A DNA stretch of 64,000 nucleotides from Candidatus Methanoperedens sp. (GCA_012026795.1 VEPM01000019.1:1-64000); one strand, 5' to 3'. Positions 35,034 to 43,808 are shown, counted from the first letter of the stretch. Notes: a model not told the origin generated them from the letters alone. Program-made: numbers and translations.

Positions 35034-35608
35034 GTTATCTTTTTCGCCGGAATAATATATTTCAATTTGAAAAAGTCATGCTCATTGCGAGGATAAAGCA
35101 AGATGTATCTTCCACCAGCGTTCATTCTAATCATATAAGGATAATTCGATATGCGGATAGTGGCATATAATGAATATGCAAAACCAATAACTGCTATAAG
35201 ATACCATATATTCATGACAGAGTCTGGCATGGAAACCACAAAATAAATCGACAGCAATATCATCATTAGTAATGATGCCAGGCTATTCCGCTTATGCCTG
35301 TTTCCATAGTTTTCAAATATTTCTATACTTTTGATGCTATTTTTAGGAATGATGATATCACCCAAAATCGGCGTAGTGATCTTCAATGTTTCACTGCCAA
35401 TAGATAATTTTGTATTAAAAAAAATGATAAGCAAAGCAACCAGGATAGAAGACAGAGTTATAAAATACCTATCTGTACCTGCCCATGCACTGCTGATTAT
35501 AACCGAACCCGCATAACCCAGAATAACAGCCCATATGCGCCAGTCGAACATTTGCAGCGGCACGTCCATATCCTTATGAATGGAATTATTTTCTGAAAAT
35601 GTTGTCAC
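35030..35608 (-). CDS. Membrane protein with PH-like domain, GWCPN operon
   Basis: 192 residues from a GTG that overlaps the upstream stop (GTGA). Order: MDVPLQMFDWRIW, two helices, a beta-rich PH-like segment (KLSIGSETLKITTPILGDIIIPKNSIKSIEIFE), two helices, then RISNYPYMIRMNAGGRYILLYPRNEHDF. Its layout and the (I/V)PLQMFDWR and YPRNE(H/Y)(D/E)F motifs are shared with the gene at 36222, but it lacks the N-terminal GWCPN segment. It looks like a diverged duplicate. Confidence 0.75.
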   Translation of the reverse strand: MTTFSENNSIHKDMDVPLQMFDWRIWAVILGYAGSVIISSAWAGTDRYFITLSSILVALLIIFFNTKLSIGSETLKITTPILGDIIIPKNSIKSIEIFENYGNRHKRNSLASLLMMILLSIYFVVSMPDSVMNIWYLIAVIGFAYSLYATIRISNYPYMIRMNAGGRYILLYPRNEHDFFKLKYIIPAKKIT

Positions 35609-36225
35609 TGAACTACCTCTAATTTACTTTCCAGTTCCTGCGGATTATTTGTATAGAATGTAATTTCACGATTTTTTGTCATTATTTTGAGAACAGCAGG
35701 ATGGTATGATCTAACCATGTAATTGTAGAATATCACAGCAACAAGAACAGTGGTCATAGGGATGGAATAAGCAGTAATGAATTTCACTATCACAGGAGCA
35801 GAACTTGCAGCATTGTGGTATAAACTGGTTATATTTTTTTCTATTGAAAATAATAATCCTACAAGCGCAAAGGAGTATAAAATCCATCTAAACCTGTAAC
35901 CGGGATTCTTTATGACATTGATTGATACAATGCTTTCTTTTTGTATCAAGACAGACTTTAGCAGGGGCCGGTGGATAATAATGTTGTGAGGTGTAAGCTC
36001 AACGGTTGTTTTATTCTGAAGAAGTAAAATCAAAAAGGCAAAATAGAATATTGAAATGGCGATTATATCGATTGCATTATAATTGATGTTAACGAGCAAT
36101 AATAGAAATGCTATTATAGAAGCGGGCAATATAATACTTATTATACCGGCATCACGGGAACTATCTACAAGAATTTTTATCCGGTCATGCTCTGGCACCT
36201 TATTTTGTGAATAAATGGCATTCAT
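35605..36225 (-). CDS. Membrane protein with PH-like domain, GWCPN operon
   Basis: 206 residues. Two N-terminal helices (about 27-47, 51-70), a beta-rich segment TVELTPHNIIIHRPLLKSVLIQKESIVSINVIKN, two further helices, then a C-terminal SYHPAVLKIMTKNREITFYTNNPQELESKL. It has the same 2TM-beta-2TM-beta order as its neighbours, with a diverged C-terminal motif. Start and stop overlap both neighbours by four bases, so the three genes are translationally coupled. Confidence 0.75.
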   Translation of the reverse strand: MNAIYSQNKVPEHDRIKILVDSSRDAGIISIILPASIIAFLLLLVNINYNAIDIIAISIFYFAFLILLLQNKTTVELTPHNIIIHRPLLKSVLIQKESIVSINVIKNPGYRFRWILYSFALVGLLFSIEKNITSLYHNAASSAPVIVKFITAYSIPMTTVLVAVIFYNYMVRSYHPAVLKIMTKNREITFYTNNPQELESKLEVVQ

Positions 36226-36923
36226 TTCTCCAATTCCCCCTTAAGAATATTAAACTCATATTCATTTCTGGGGTAGAGAGTGATGCTATTTATGGTTTCT
36301 ATCTTGATGGCTTTTGGATAATGTGATATGCGAATATTTCTTTGAAGGGACGATATAAGTAAAAAAATCAAAAAAACAGGCATAGCAATACTAAATATCA
36401 TCTCTTCCAGGGATGCTGATAATATTATCTTGCGGTACAAAATCAGTACTTGCAGAAAAACAAATAGCATGATAAAGATAATTAAGACAATATTTAACCA
36501 TCTATATTTATAAATAGAATTGTCGATAATTTTTATAGAATTGATATTATGTTTTGGGATATTGACAGGTTTGAGGAAAGGCGTACTTATCTGAATCTTT
36601 TCATGGTCAATCGAAATTTTGAACCTGTCAAAGGTGGAAAAAAATACAATAAATAAAATGTAAACAGGTATGTAACCAGGAAATCCATTAAATAAATCAA
36701 CGAATATTAAAATAAAACCTGAAATACCCAGAATTAATACAATTGAAAAAGTGCGCCAGTCAAACATCTGGATCGGTATATCCATATTCTCAACCGGGTA
36801 ATATCTGGATGATCTCTTATTGCTATGGGGGTTATCTGTAATAAAAACGTCTTTAACCGTGGAAAAATCTGTTTTCTGCGGGCACCATCCCATCAATTTC
36901 CTGACATATTCAAAAGAGACCAT
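36222..36923 (-). CDS. GWCP-motif membrane protein with PH-like domain
   Basis: 233 residues. The start at ATG 36923 is chosen because it lies one base after the upstream stop and has a GGGGTG about ten bases before it; the frame is open to 36950. The N-terminus is MVSFEYVRKLMGWCPQKTDF, then DIPIQMFDWRTF, two helices, the beta segment FKISIDHEKIQISTPFLKPVNIPKHNINSIKI, two helices, and RISHYPKAIKIETINSITLYPRNEYEF. The N-terminal GWCP element resembles the DUF1673-type proteins of Methanosarcina (recalled, not searched). Function unknown. Confidence 0.75.
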   Translation of the reverse strand: MVSFEYVRKLMGWCPQKTDFSTVKDVFITDNPHSNKRSSRYYPVENMDIPIQMFDWRTFSIVLILGISGFILIFVDLFNGFPGYIPVYILFIVFFSTFDRFKISIDHEKIQISTPFLKPVNIPKHNINSIKIIDNSIYKYRWLNIVLIIFIMLFVFLQVLILYRKIILSASLEEMIFSIAMPVFLIFLLISSLQRNIRISHYPKAIKIETINSITLYPRNEYEFNILKGELEK

Positions 36924-36924
36924 T

Positions 36925-37698
36925 TCAATTTGCACCCCTGTAATGTTCAATAGAAGCCTGTATTTCAGATGCTGTCGTCTCGTCTGTTATGATCGAATAA
37001 TAGGATGTGTTCGTTAGTTCATGCCATCTTTTACGTCGGTTCTTGTCTTCATACTGAATGTATAACTGTGTATCCAGATTATGATATTCCTTATCTTGCT
37101 TGTGTTTCACTAGCAAAAGCCAGGGCAGTAGTGAAGCAACTGATATGGTCAATTTCCAGTCTCCTGACTTCAATGAGTAAGTAAGCAACATAACAAGCAT
37201 TGCAGCAAGAAGCAGTAACCCTATTACAATTAGTCCGATTGGAAGTTTAACGCCTTTTCTTATAGTTATTGATTTAACGTTCCTATAATTTAGCAATACG
37301 TCCCTTAGCTCGAAATTTCTTAAATGCACACCGTTTTCATCAATTAAAATATGCGCCTTAAAAGTTATAGCCACAATGAGGTAAAGTAAGGATAATATTC
37401 CAACAAGAACTGGGATCAAGATTGCATAGTCCAGATTTCTGGCCACAGCCAATATCAAATTCAGACTGATAACAAGGCAAATAGTGAACAAGATATTGTT
37501 AGCAGAAAACATTACATTTTTGGATTGAAATTTTCCAGCATTTGGTTTACCAGGGGGTTCCTGCGGAAGGTGTGCAAAATCGACGGATGTGGTCTTTTCG
37601 TGTATCACCGGATTTGCATTCGGACACCAGCCCATAGTACGCTTAATTGCTTCGATATTCAATTTTACCACCTTTTCTTCATGAATATTTCCCGGCAT
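36925..37698 (-). CDS. GWCPN-motif membrane protein (DUF1673-like)
   Basis: 257 residues from ATG 37698, preceded by GGGAG; an upstream in-frame start at 37887 would lie inside the previous gene. The N-terminus reads LNIEAIKRTMGWCPNANPVI. Helix pairs lie at about 78-125 and 178-222, with a beta-rich segment (HILIDENGVHLRNFELRDVLLNYRNVKSITI) between them. A charged C-terminal domain contains NRRKRWHELTNTSYYSIITD. It has the same plan as the neighbouring genes. Function unknown. Confidence 0.75.
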   Translation of the reverse strand: MPGNIHEEKVVKLNIEAIKRTMGWCPNANPVIHEKTTSVDFAHLPQEPPGKPNAGKFQSKNVMFSANNILFTICLVISLNLILAVARNLDYAILIPVLVGILSLLYLIVAITFKAHILIDENGVHLRNFELRDVLLNYRNVKSITIRKGVKLPIGLIVIGLLLLAAMLVMLLTYSLKSGDWKLTISVASLLPWLLLVKHKQDKEYHNLDTQLYIQYEDKNRRKRWHELTNTSYYSIITDETTASEIQASIEHYRGAN

Positions 37699-37712
37699 AC
37701 ATTTTGCTCCCT

Positions 37713-38708
37713 CTACGAAAGCCAGCCAGCGAAAAATAGCCTGGCCAGTGTGTTGAAAGTCATAATTACTCCAAGAGCCGCAAACAGAAGATGGATTATC
37801 TTGCGTCCCATTGAATGACTGCTTTTTGCGGTTAGTCCTGCCATAGCGCCTGCTACAGCAGATATGGCGGCGAAGAAACCTATCCACTGCTGTGCTGTTT
37901 CAGGGATGTAGGAAGGATTAAGAAGAGTAAAAATGAGGGATCCGTCAATTAACGCAATAAAGGCGATAGGCAAATCCAGTATACCAAAAATCCTGCTTAG
38001 CCATAAAACAGTGACTTCTGCTGTAGGAGGGCGGATTCCAATAATATTTTCATTATCGATGCTTTCTAATTTTACTGTTTTTCTGGAGGCTACACTTGCG
38101 TTTGGACACCAGCCTATAGAATGCTTAATAAGTTCAACCAAGCCTGAACCTTCTGTAACTAACTTCTGTCCATATTTTTTATTGAACCGTATGCTCAAAA
38201 AGCTTGGAATCGAGGGAAGTAATGCAAAAATGAACGCCCAATAAATGCTCCATTCCATTTTATAATTATCATTCAATAAAGAAAGCTCAAGAATAATCAC
38301 AGCAAATAGCCCTGAAAGCAGGATTACATTAAAATAACAGAGTTTAGAATATAATTTTCTAAAGATGAGAATATTATAAATTAACACAATAGTTGTAACT
38401 GAGAACAGCATACTTGCTACTGATAAAGTAATATCTGCCAAAAAAGATCCGTAGTTTAGCGCAAGATATGATATATTGTGAAGGTCGAAAGCTTGATAAA
38501 CGCTCATCGGTAAAATAAACAAAGACGCAAACAGCAGAGTAAAAACATGCCCGATGATTAATAAATCTAATTTCCATTTTTTAACAGGTAAACCGGCATT
38601 TATTGACTCTATTTTATATTCTACGTACCCTATTTTTTGCTCTGTTATACTTGCATTCGGACACCAGCCCATCATTTTCTTAACATTTTCCATTAAATTT
38701 ATCATCAT
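37713..38708 (-). CDS. Double GWCPNAS-motif membrane protein (DUF1673-like)
   Basis: 331 residues. The first module is ENVKKMMGWCPNASITEQK followed by about four helices (residues 48-160). A second module is ELIKHSIGWCPNASVASRK (about residues 193-212) followed by four more helices. It therefore looks like a fusion or duplication of two units. Its ATG overlaps the HTH regulator's TGA (ATGA, 38705-38708). It is the first membrane gene of the operon. No enzymatic motif; the invariant Cys in GWCPN could bind metal or form a disulfide. Confidence 0.78.
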   Translation of the reverse strand: MMINLMENVKKMMGWCPNASITEQKIGYVEYKIESINAGLPVKKWKLDLLIIGHVFTLLFASLFILPMSVYQAFDLHNISYLALNYGSFLADITLSVASMLFSVTTIVLIYNILIFRKLYSKLCYFNVILLSGLFAVIILELSLLNDNYKMEWSIYWAFIFALLPSIPSFLSIRFNKKYGQKLVTEGSGLVELIKHSIGWCPNASVASRKTVKLESIDNENIIGIRPPTAEVTVLWLSRIFGILDLPIAFIALIDGSLIFTLLNPSYIPETAQQWIGFFAAISAVAGAMAGLTAKSSHSMGRKIIHLLFAALGVIMTFNTLARLFFAGWLS

Positions 38709-39151
38709 GCCAGCCCCCTCAACTTCTCAAAAAGTTCCTCAGCCAGCTTCGTTGGATCGTCAGTTTTTTCAAGCTGAAGCTTCATCTCATCAGCAAAATC
38801 CCACAGCAGTTCAATGCATTGTGCATATCTTGTACAGGTGCCGCAATTCCCTTCATGCTCGTACCATACCTGCATTCCATGCTTTGCAGATACGAAAATT
38901 ATGGCGCTGGCATTAAAGGGCACAGAATGCCCGAACAGGATGCCTCGATCCGTGTTTATCTTCTCTACCTCTATCTGGTTTGCGCGCGCCATCTCAACAA
39001 GGGTTTTTTCTATCCTTTCATCCATCGTGAGGAGCGCCTTTGAAACAGCCTGTTTGGAGATTTTGAACAGACGCGCTATGTCAATGCTGAGAATACCGCT
39101 GCGCCTCAGCCTCCAGAACTCAAACTGCTTGTCATTTAAAGGAAGGAACAT
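38705..39151 (-). CDS. HTH transcriptional regulator heading the GWCPN operon
   Basis: 148 residues. The N-terminal helix-turn-helix (LNDKQFEFWRLRRSGILSIDIARLFKISKQAVSKALLTMDERI) resembles Tfx/sigma-region-4-like archaeal regulators. A C-terminal sensor-like domain carries a cysteine cluster, CGTCTRYAQC, which could bind a metal or Fe-S centre. A perfect palindrome lies directly in front of the ATG, suggesting autorepression. It is coupled to the first membrane gene. The ligand is unknown. Confidence 0.8.
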   Translation of the reverse strand: MFLPLNDKQFEFWRLRRSGILSIDIARLFKISKQAVSKALLTMDERIEKTLVEMARANQIEVEKINTDRGILFGHSVPFNASAIIFVSAKHGMQVWYEHEGNCGTCTRYAQCIELLWDFADEMKLQLEKTDDPTKLAEELFEKLRGLA

Positions 39152-39152
39152 G

Positions 39153-39174
39153 TGTCAATATATGAGTATTGACA
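39153..39174. promoter_or_regulatory. Palindromic operator at the GWCPN operon promoter
   Basis: TGTCAATA (39153-39160) and TATTGACA (39167-39174) form a perfect 8-bp inverted repeat with a 6-bp centre. It sits between a TATA-like 'ctttatattg' (39173-39182 read on the minus strand) and the regulator ATG at 39151. A related half-site TGTGTCAT lies at 39186-39193. A protein bound here would block initiation. Confidence 0.65.
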
Positions 39175-39372
39175 ATATAAAGATTATGACACATTATCCT
39201 GGAAGGTATTAATTACCCCCTCTAAATTAAATGGTAAATAGAAAAAAATATTTTTAGTGAAGCCTCTACAATATTTGATATTTTTGAATAATGATATTCA
39301 TAATTGTATAATCAGCCATGTTAATGCTCAGTAATAAGCCTATATAAACTGTCAAAACAAAAAAGAGTTATT

Positions 39373-40716
39373 ATGGATGAACCAACTAACGATAAAACCT
39401 CGCCGGATAAAGCGGATGTAATAATCATAGGCGGGGGTGCATCCGGACTTGAAGCCGGAAAGGAAATAGCAAAAGCAGGGAAAAAAGTTTATGTGATCGA
39501 GGCCCGGAACAGGCTTGGTGGCAGGATACATACTTTAACCGTTCCAGGTTTTTCAAGACCTTTAGAAACAGGCGCAGAATTTGTCCACGGTGACATGCCT
39601 GCAACTCAATCGTTGTTAAGAGAGGGCGGTATCAGGTTCTACCCTATTGCGGGAAAATACTATATGATTAAAAACGGAAAATTCCAGGAACATGAAAATC
39701 TCTGGACCACTTTCCCGATACTTCTTTCAAAATCAGATTCACTTAAACAGGATATGCCTTTCAGTAAATTTTTGGATCAGTACCTGAACGAAGAGAAATA
39801 TAAAACCACACGGGAAATTGCCAGAAGTTTCGTAGAAGGTTATGATGCGGCCGATATTAAAAGAGCCAGCACATTTGCTCTGAGGGAAGAATGGAAAATT
39901 TTCGGCCAGTCGGACCAGTACCGTTTGAAGGGTGGTTACATTAAGCTTATAGACTTTCTTTCAAAGGAAATATTAAAGCATAACGGTGCAATCTTTTTGT
40001 CAACTGTTGCAAAAGAAATCCGGTGGAAGCCAGGCAGCGTTGAAGTTATTAGTGACAGAGGTAAAATTTATTCAGCGCGCAAAGCGTTGATTACTGTACC
40101 GCTTGGAGTTCTTCAATCAGAACCGGACGATGAAGCTTACCTTCATTTTTCCCCCGGATTGCCTGAAAAACTGGAGGCAGCAAAATCAATCGGGTACGGC
40201 ACTGCTATAAAAGTATTTCTCGAATTCAAGTATGCTTTCTGGGAATCATCTGAAAATCAAATACGTAAGACGCCTGAGCTTGGTCTTCTTATTTCCGATA
40301 CTTCTTTTACTGCCTGCTGGACCCAACTGCCTGATAAGACCCCCCTTCTTACAGGATGGCTTGCAGGTCCGCAGGCGGAGAAATATAAAAACACATCTGA
40401 TGAGAACATGATAACTATGGCACTCGATGCTCTGTGTTATATTTTTAATACAAACAGATCATTCCTCATAAAGAATCTGCGCGCAGGAAAGGCTGTAAAC
40501 TGGCAGACCGATCCTTTTTCGCTTGGGGCTTATTCTTATGCAACCGTAGGGTCAAATGAAGCAAAAAAGATATTAGCCCGGCCAGTTGAAGATACATTAT
40601 TTTTTGCCGGGGAAGCCCTGTCGGAAGGCACCGCTATGGGAACATTGGAAGAAGCACTTGCGAACGGAAAGAAAACAGCTAAGGAATTATGCGGAGGATG
40701 GGATTCGAACCCATGA
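39373..40716 (+). CDS. Flavin amine oxidase-like protein
   Basis: 447 residues. The FAD-binding N-terminus is VIIIGGGASGLEAGKEIAKAGKKVYVIEARNRLGGR. Substrate-side motifs include LETGAEFVHG and KALITVPLGVLQ. The C-terminal FAD motif is LFFAGEALSEGTAMGTLEEALANG. These match the monoamine/polyamine oxidase superfamily; the substrate is unknown. Oxygen may not be its acceptor in an anaerobe. The last nine codons (GGWDSNP at the end) and the stop lie inside the antisense of tRNA-Leu. Confidence 0.85.
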   Translation: MDEPTNDKTSPDKADVIIIGGGASGLEAGKEIAKAGKKVYVIEARNRLGGRIHTLTVPGFSRPLETGAEFVHGDMPATQSLLREGGIRFYPIAGKYYMIKNGKFQEHENLWTTFPILLSKSDSLKQDMPFSKFLDQYLNEEKYKTTREIARSFVEGYDAADIKRASTFALREEWKIFGQSDQYRLKGGYIKLIDFLSKEILKHNGAIFLSTVAKEIRWKPGSVEVISDRGKIYSARKALITVPLGVLQSEPDDEAYLHFSPGLPEKLEAAKSIGYGTAIKVFLEFKYAFWESSENQIRKTPELGLLISDTSFTACWTQLPDKTPLLTGWLAGPQAEKYKNTSDENMITMALDALCYIFNTNRSFLIKNLRAGKAVNWQTDPFSLGAYSYATVGSNEAKKILARPVEDTLFFAGEALSEGTAMGTLEEALANGKKTAKELCGGWDSNP

Positions 40717-40774
40717 ACTCCTGCGAGACAGGACCCTAAATCCTGCGCCTTTGACCTGGCTGGGCGACCTCCGC
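40690..40774 (-). tRNA. tRNA-Leu (UAG)
   Basis: On the minus strand, acceptor GCGGAGG pairs with CCTCCGC, with A73 at 40690. The anticodon stem CAGGA/TCCTG encloses loop TT-TAG-GG, anticodon UAG. The long variable arm (TCTCGCAGGAGTTC region) marks class II, as for Leu. The T-arm is ATGGG-TTCGAAT-CCCAT. No intron, CCA not encoded. It overlaps the 3' end of the amine-oxidase gene by 27 bp. Confidence 0.95.
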
Positions 40775-40932
40775 GCGAGCCTTCAGATGATTCTTATTAC
40801 ATAAAGCTTTGATGTCTGGAATAAGGAAAATTCTTAAAATAGAAATAGTTATGATGTGCGTGGGCAGGTAACCGATTTTACCCTTAACCTCACTCCCCCA
40901 ACCTGCCGCAGCACTACAATCATAATGTTGTA

Positions 40933-40970
40933 GTAGCACCCTGAAATAGTTAGTTATCATAAGGTGCTAC
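40933..40970. repeat. Inverted repeat in the tRNA-Leu/tatC intergenic region
   Basis: GTAGCACC (40933-40940) and GGTGCTAC (40963-40970) are perfect 8-bp arms around 22 bases. No gene is seen in the surrounding 278 bp (40775-41052). It may be a terminator or a short mobile-repeat remnant. Confidence 0.4.
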
Positions 40971-41052
40971 CAGAACACTAAAACCTTTTTTAGACTTTAG
41001 ATGCAAGTGACCTATTGTTTACATGCTTGAATATTTCTTAAAATTATGAAAC

Positions 41053-41955
41053 TCATTTTCCTGTTAATATCATTACTACCAGGCTTGCTTCATACAGTAT
41101 TATAAACGGCAGCGCGACCATTATCTGCGTGAACATGGTGGGGTCGGGTGTTACCCAGGCTGCGATTATCAGAAGTATGACGTATGCATGCCTTCTGTAA
41201 TGAGCAAGCGTTTTCCTGGATGTAACCCCGATATGGACAAGAAAAGTCAATATCACGGGTAATTCAAAAGCTATTCCAAGGATCACCGTTGTCATTACAA
41301 TAAAAGAGATGAATTCATAAATTGAAAAAGTCGCATTTATCCCCAGGTTCATGGCGTCCTGATAAAGGAAACTCAGGAAAAAAGGAAGCATATACAAATA
41401 TGCATATCCTGCACCAATCAAGAACAGAGCTATTGAAGTAGTTATCGCTATAACAATAAGCGATCTTTTTTCTCGTATAAATGGGAGGCTGGTTAGCCTG
41501 CCTCTTGCTCCCCTGTAAACGTAATATAGTATGAGAGGAGAGACTACCAGAAAACCGAATATAAGGGACATCTTGAATTCAAGCATAATTACTTCCATAG
41601 GGGTTAGATAAATAATATTCGGCTTATATAAATTTAGGTTCTGGGAAACATTTAAAATATCATTTGAGACCCTCGTCAGGTTCTGGGCAATTACGGAATT
41701 TATGGAATTTACGGAATTATTATCAGCAAGCCTTTTTGATATCAATACAATTTCATTGGAAATTTCAAGCAATTGTTTAGCCGAATCCGGTCTATCCTGT
41801 ATGTTCAAACGCCAGAACATATCAGTTTCTATTTTTTTAATTACCCCTCCCATATATGAAAAAGATATAAGCGCCCCTGCCCCGAAAACAGCGACAAGAT
41901 AAATTATATTTTTTTTAATCTGAGAAATTATTGAAAAGATCCCTTCAAAATTCAT
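41053..41955 (-). CDS. tatC: Twin-arginine translocase subunit TatC
   Basis: 300 residues with six membrane helices. Family motifs: TPMEVIMLEFKMSLIFGFLVVSPLILYYVYRG around residue 118, FELPVILTFLVHIGV, and AWVTPDPTMFTQIMVALPFIILYEASL near the C-terminus. The first periplasmic loop is longer than usual (about residues 40-110). TatC recognises twin-arginine signal peptides; the multicopper oxidase at 44044 carries one. It forms an operon with nadX, one base apart. No tatA is seen in the window. Confidence 0.9.
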   Translation of the reverse strand: MNFEGIFSIISQIKKNIIYLVAVFGAGALISFSYMGGVIKKIETDMFWRLNIQDRPDSAKQLLEISNEIVLISKRLADNNSVNSINSVIAQNLTRVSNDILNVSQNLNLYKPNIIYLTPMEVIMLEFKMSLIFGFLVVSPLILYYVYRGARGRLTSLPFIREKRSLIVIAITTSIALFLIGAGYAYLYMLPFFLSFLYQDAMNLGINATFSIYEFISFIVMTTVILGIAFELPVILTFLVHIGVTSRKTLAHYRRHAYVILLIIAAWVTPDPTMFTQIMVALPFIILYEASLVVMILTGK

Positions 41956-41956
41956 T

Positions 41957-42769
41957 TTAAGTCCCTATCTGTAATGGTTCCGTTATTTTTTTCAAAGTTG
42001 CGATTGCAGATAGTGCTGCAAGAAAACTTGTCCTTGGGTTGTCAGGTGACGGGATATTTTCTATGCGCGATGTGAACATCCCAAAATCCCCGATAACCGT
42101 AATTTCATGAATGTTCCTTGAAGCCTCAGGATCAACATAAACTTTCACATGTGTTTTTTCAGCCCCGATCCCTGCAAGGCTCAATGATGCGGCTACATTG
42201 ACATTTGCCGGGAATGACCTGACTGCTTCCTTTGCATTTCCTTCAAATATCAGGGTCTTTTCATGAAAAGAACCGGGATCAATATTGTTTTCAACGATAA
42301 AAGGAGCGCCACTTAATCCTTTCGGGTTTTTTGTGGTTGAAAGAATAACTTTATCTATTGTTGCTATCGATGCTGATTTTAAACCATCGATACCGGATAT
42401 GGCTCCTGAAGGTACATAAATCCTGCAATCATTTTTCCTGGCAGCCATTGTAAATCCATTCAACAAATCCGGGTCCATGAGAGCGCCTGCACTCATAACC
42501 ATGAGATCTTTTCCCTGTTCCAGAACCAAAAGCCCAAGTTCTCTCACTGCGGCCTGGGAAGCACACTCCACGACAATATCTGCTTTTGATATTAATTCTG
42601 CAGGCTGGGAGATCACAGGTTTATTTTCAAGTGACCCGAATAAATTCTCACAATGCTCACTACTCCTGTCATAAATTGCTACAAGCTGTGCGTTTATATT
42701 CCCGGTATCTATGGCCTTGCATATCCTGGCACCTATTGCACCGCAGCCGATAACTCCAATTTTAAGCAT
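41957..42769 (-). CDS. nadX: L-aspartate dehydrogenase (NadX)
   Basis: 270 residues. The NAD(P)-binding motif is IGVIGCGAIGARI. ADIVVECASQAAVRE, VMSAGALMD, VPSGAISGIDGLK and FPANVNVAASLSLAGIGAEKTHVKVYVDP are characteristic of aspartate dehydrogenases, which make iminoaspartate for NadA in place of L-aspartate oxidase. That suits an anaerobe. nadC lies divergently 79 bp away, so both may share a control region. Confidence 0.93.
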   Translation of the reverse strand: MLKIGVIGCGAIGARICKAIDTGNINAQLVAIYDRSSEHCENLFGSLENKPVISQPAELISKADIVVECASQAAVRELGLLVLEQGKDLMVMSAGALMDPDLLNGFTMAARKNDCRIYVPSGAISGIDGLKSASIATIDKVILSTTKNPKGLSGAPFIVENNIDPGSFHEKTLIFEGNAKEAVRSFPANVNVAASLSLAGIGAEKTHVKVYVDPEASRNIHEITVIGDFGMFTSRIENIPSPDNPRTSFLAALSAIATLKKITEPLQIGT

Positions 42770-42848
42770 ATATTTACTGATATGTTTCCTGATAATTTAA
42801 CAGTAGCCTATAAGTCATCTCTGGATAATTAATCAGAGGGATTTGATT

Positions 42849-43688
42849 ATGCTATTAACTGAACTGGAACGTTTTGTTGAAGAAGATATCGGCTACGATG
42901 ATATTTCATGCAATATAATTCCGGATTGCAGGGTCAGAGCAGAAGTTATCGCTAAGGAATTCGGAATTGTTGCAGGTTTAGCTGAAGCCACGCAGATCTT
43001 TGAATATTTTGAAGTTTTTCCTGCTACGGATTTCCAGGATGGGGACCTGGTAAAAGAAAACGAAGTCATTTTCAGCCTCGATGGCGGGGCAAGATCAATA
43101 CTTAAAGCAGAAAGGCTTGCATTGAATTTCCTGGGAAGAATGAGTGGTATCGCAACCCTTACGCGCGAGTATGTGGAAAGAGCCGGAGGGCCAAGGATCG
43201 CAGGTACCAGGAAAACGACGCCAGGATTCCGGAAATTTGAAAAAAAAGCAATCGTGGCGGGGGGTGGAGATCCTCACAGGTATAATCTTTCAGATGCTGT
43301 CATGATAAAAGATAACCATATTGCTGTGATCGGGCTTGAAAAAGCCATAACAGCAGCTAAAAAAGCAGCAAGTTTCACGAAGAAAATAGAAGTTGAAGTG
43401 GAAACAGCAGATGATGCAGTCATAGCTGCAAACATGGGCGCGGATATTATAATGTTCGATAACATGACAGTGAAGGAAATTCAAAAGGCGGTAAATATAC
43501 TTGAAGAAAAAGGGCTAAGGGACGGTATCACACTTGAAGCATCTGGCGGCATATCCATTGAAAACGTGGATAAATATGCAAGGACAACGGTTGATGTTAT
43601 TTCGATCGGAGCGCTAACACATTCATCGAACTGGCTTGATGTCAGCCTTCGGATTAATTCAGTTATACCGGAATCAGAAATTTTATAG
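42849..43688 (+). CDS. nadC: Quinolinate phosphoribosyltransferase (NadC)
   Basis: 279 residues from ATG 42849 with gaggga about eight bases upstream (the frame opens two codons earlier at a TTG). It converts quinolinate and PRPP to nicotinate mononucleotide. Motifs: ERLALNFLGRMSGIAT, GTRKTTPGFRKFEKKAIVAGGGDPHRYNLSDAVMIKDNH, EVEVET, DIIMFDNM and LEASGGISIENVDKYARTTVDVISIGALTHS. Full length. NadX next door supplies the pathway upstream. Confidence 0.95.
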   Translation: MLLTELERFVEEDIGYDDISCNIIPDCRVRAEVIAKEFGIVAGLAEATQIFEYFEVFPATDFQDGDLVKENEVIFSLDGGARSILKAERLALNFLGRMSGIATLTREYVERAGGPRIAGTRKTTPGFRKFEKKAIVAGGGDPHRYNLSDAVMIKDNHIAVIGLEKAITAAKKAASFTKKIEVEVETADDAVIAANMGADIIMFDNMTVKEIQKAVNILEEKGLRDGITLEASGGISIENVDKYARTTVDVISIGALTHSSNWLDVSLRINSVIPESEIL

Positions 43689-43733
43689 GAAAGAATAAAA
43701 TACTCTTGAGGATATCTAAGGCCACGCACCTGC

Positions 43734-43808
43734 GGGGTCGTAGGGTAGCTTGGTCCATCCTTCATGCTTGGGGTGCATGAGACCTGAGTTCAAATCTCAG
43801 CGACCCCA
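43734..43808 (+). tRNA. tRNA-Pro (GGG)
   Basis: Acceptor GGGGTCG pairs with CGACCCC, with A73 at 43808. The anticodon stem CATGC/GCATG encloses loop TT-GGG-GT, giving anticodon GGG. Short variable loop; T-arm CTGAG-TTCAAAT-CTCAG. No intron, CCA not encoded. It lies 45 bp after nadC. Confidence 0.93.

Noticed and set aside
37699-37887. 63-residue N-terminal extension of the GWCPN protein at 36925
   Set aside because: It lies inside the preceding gene in another frame; an ATG with GGGAG follows that gene's stop.
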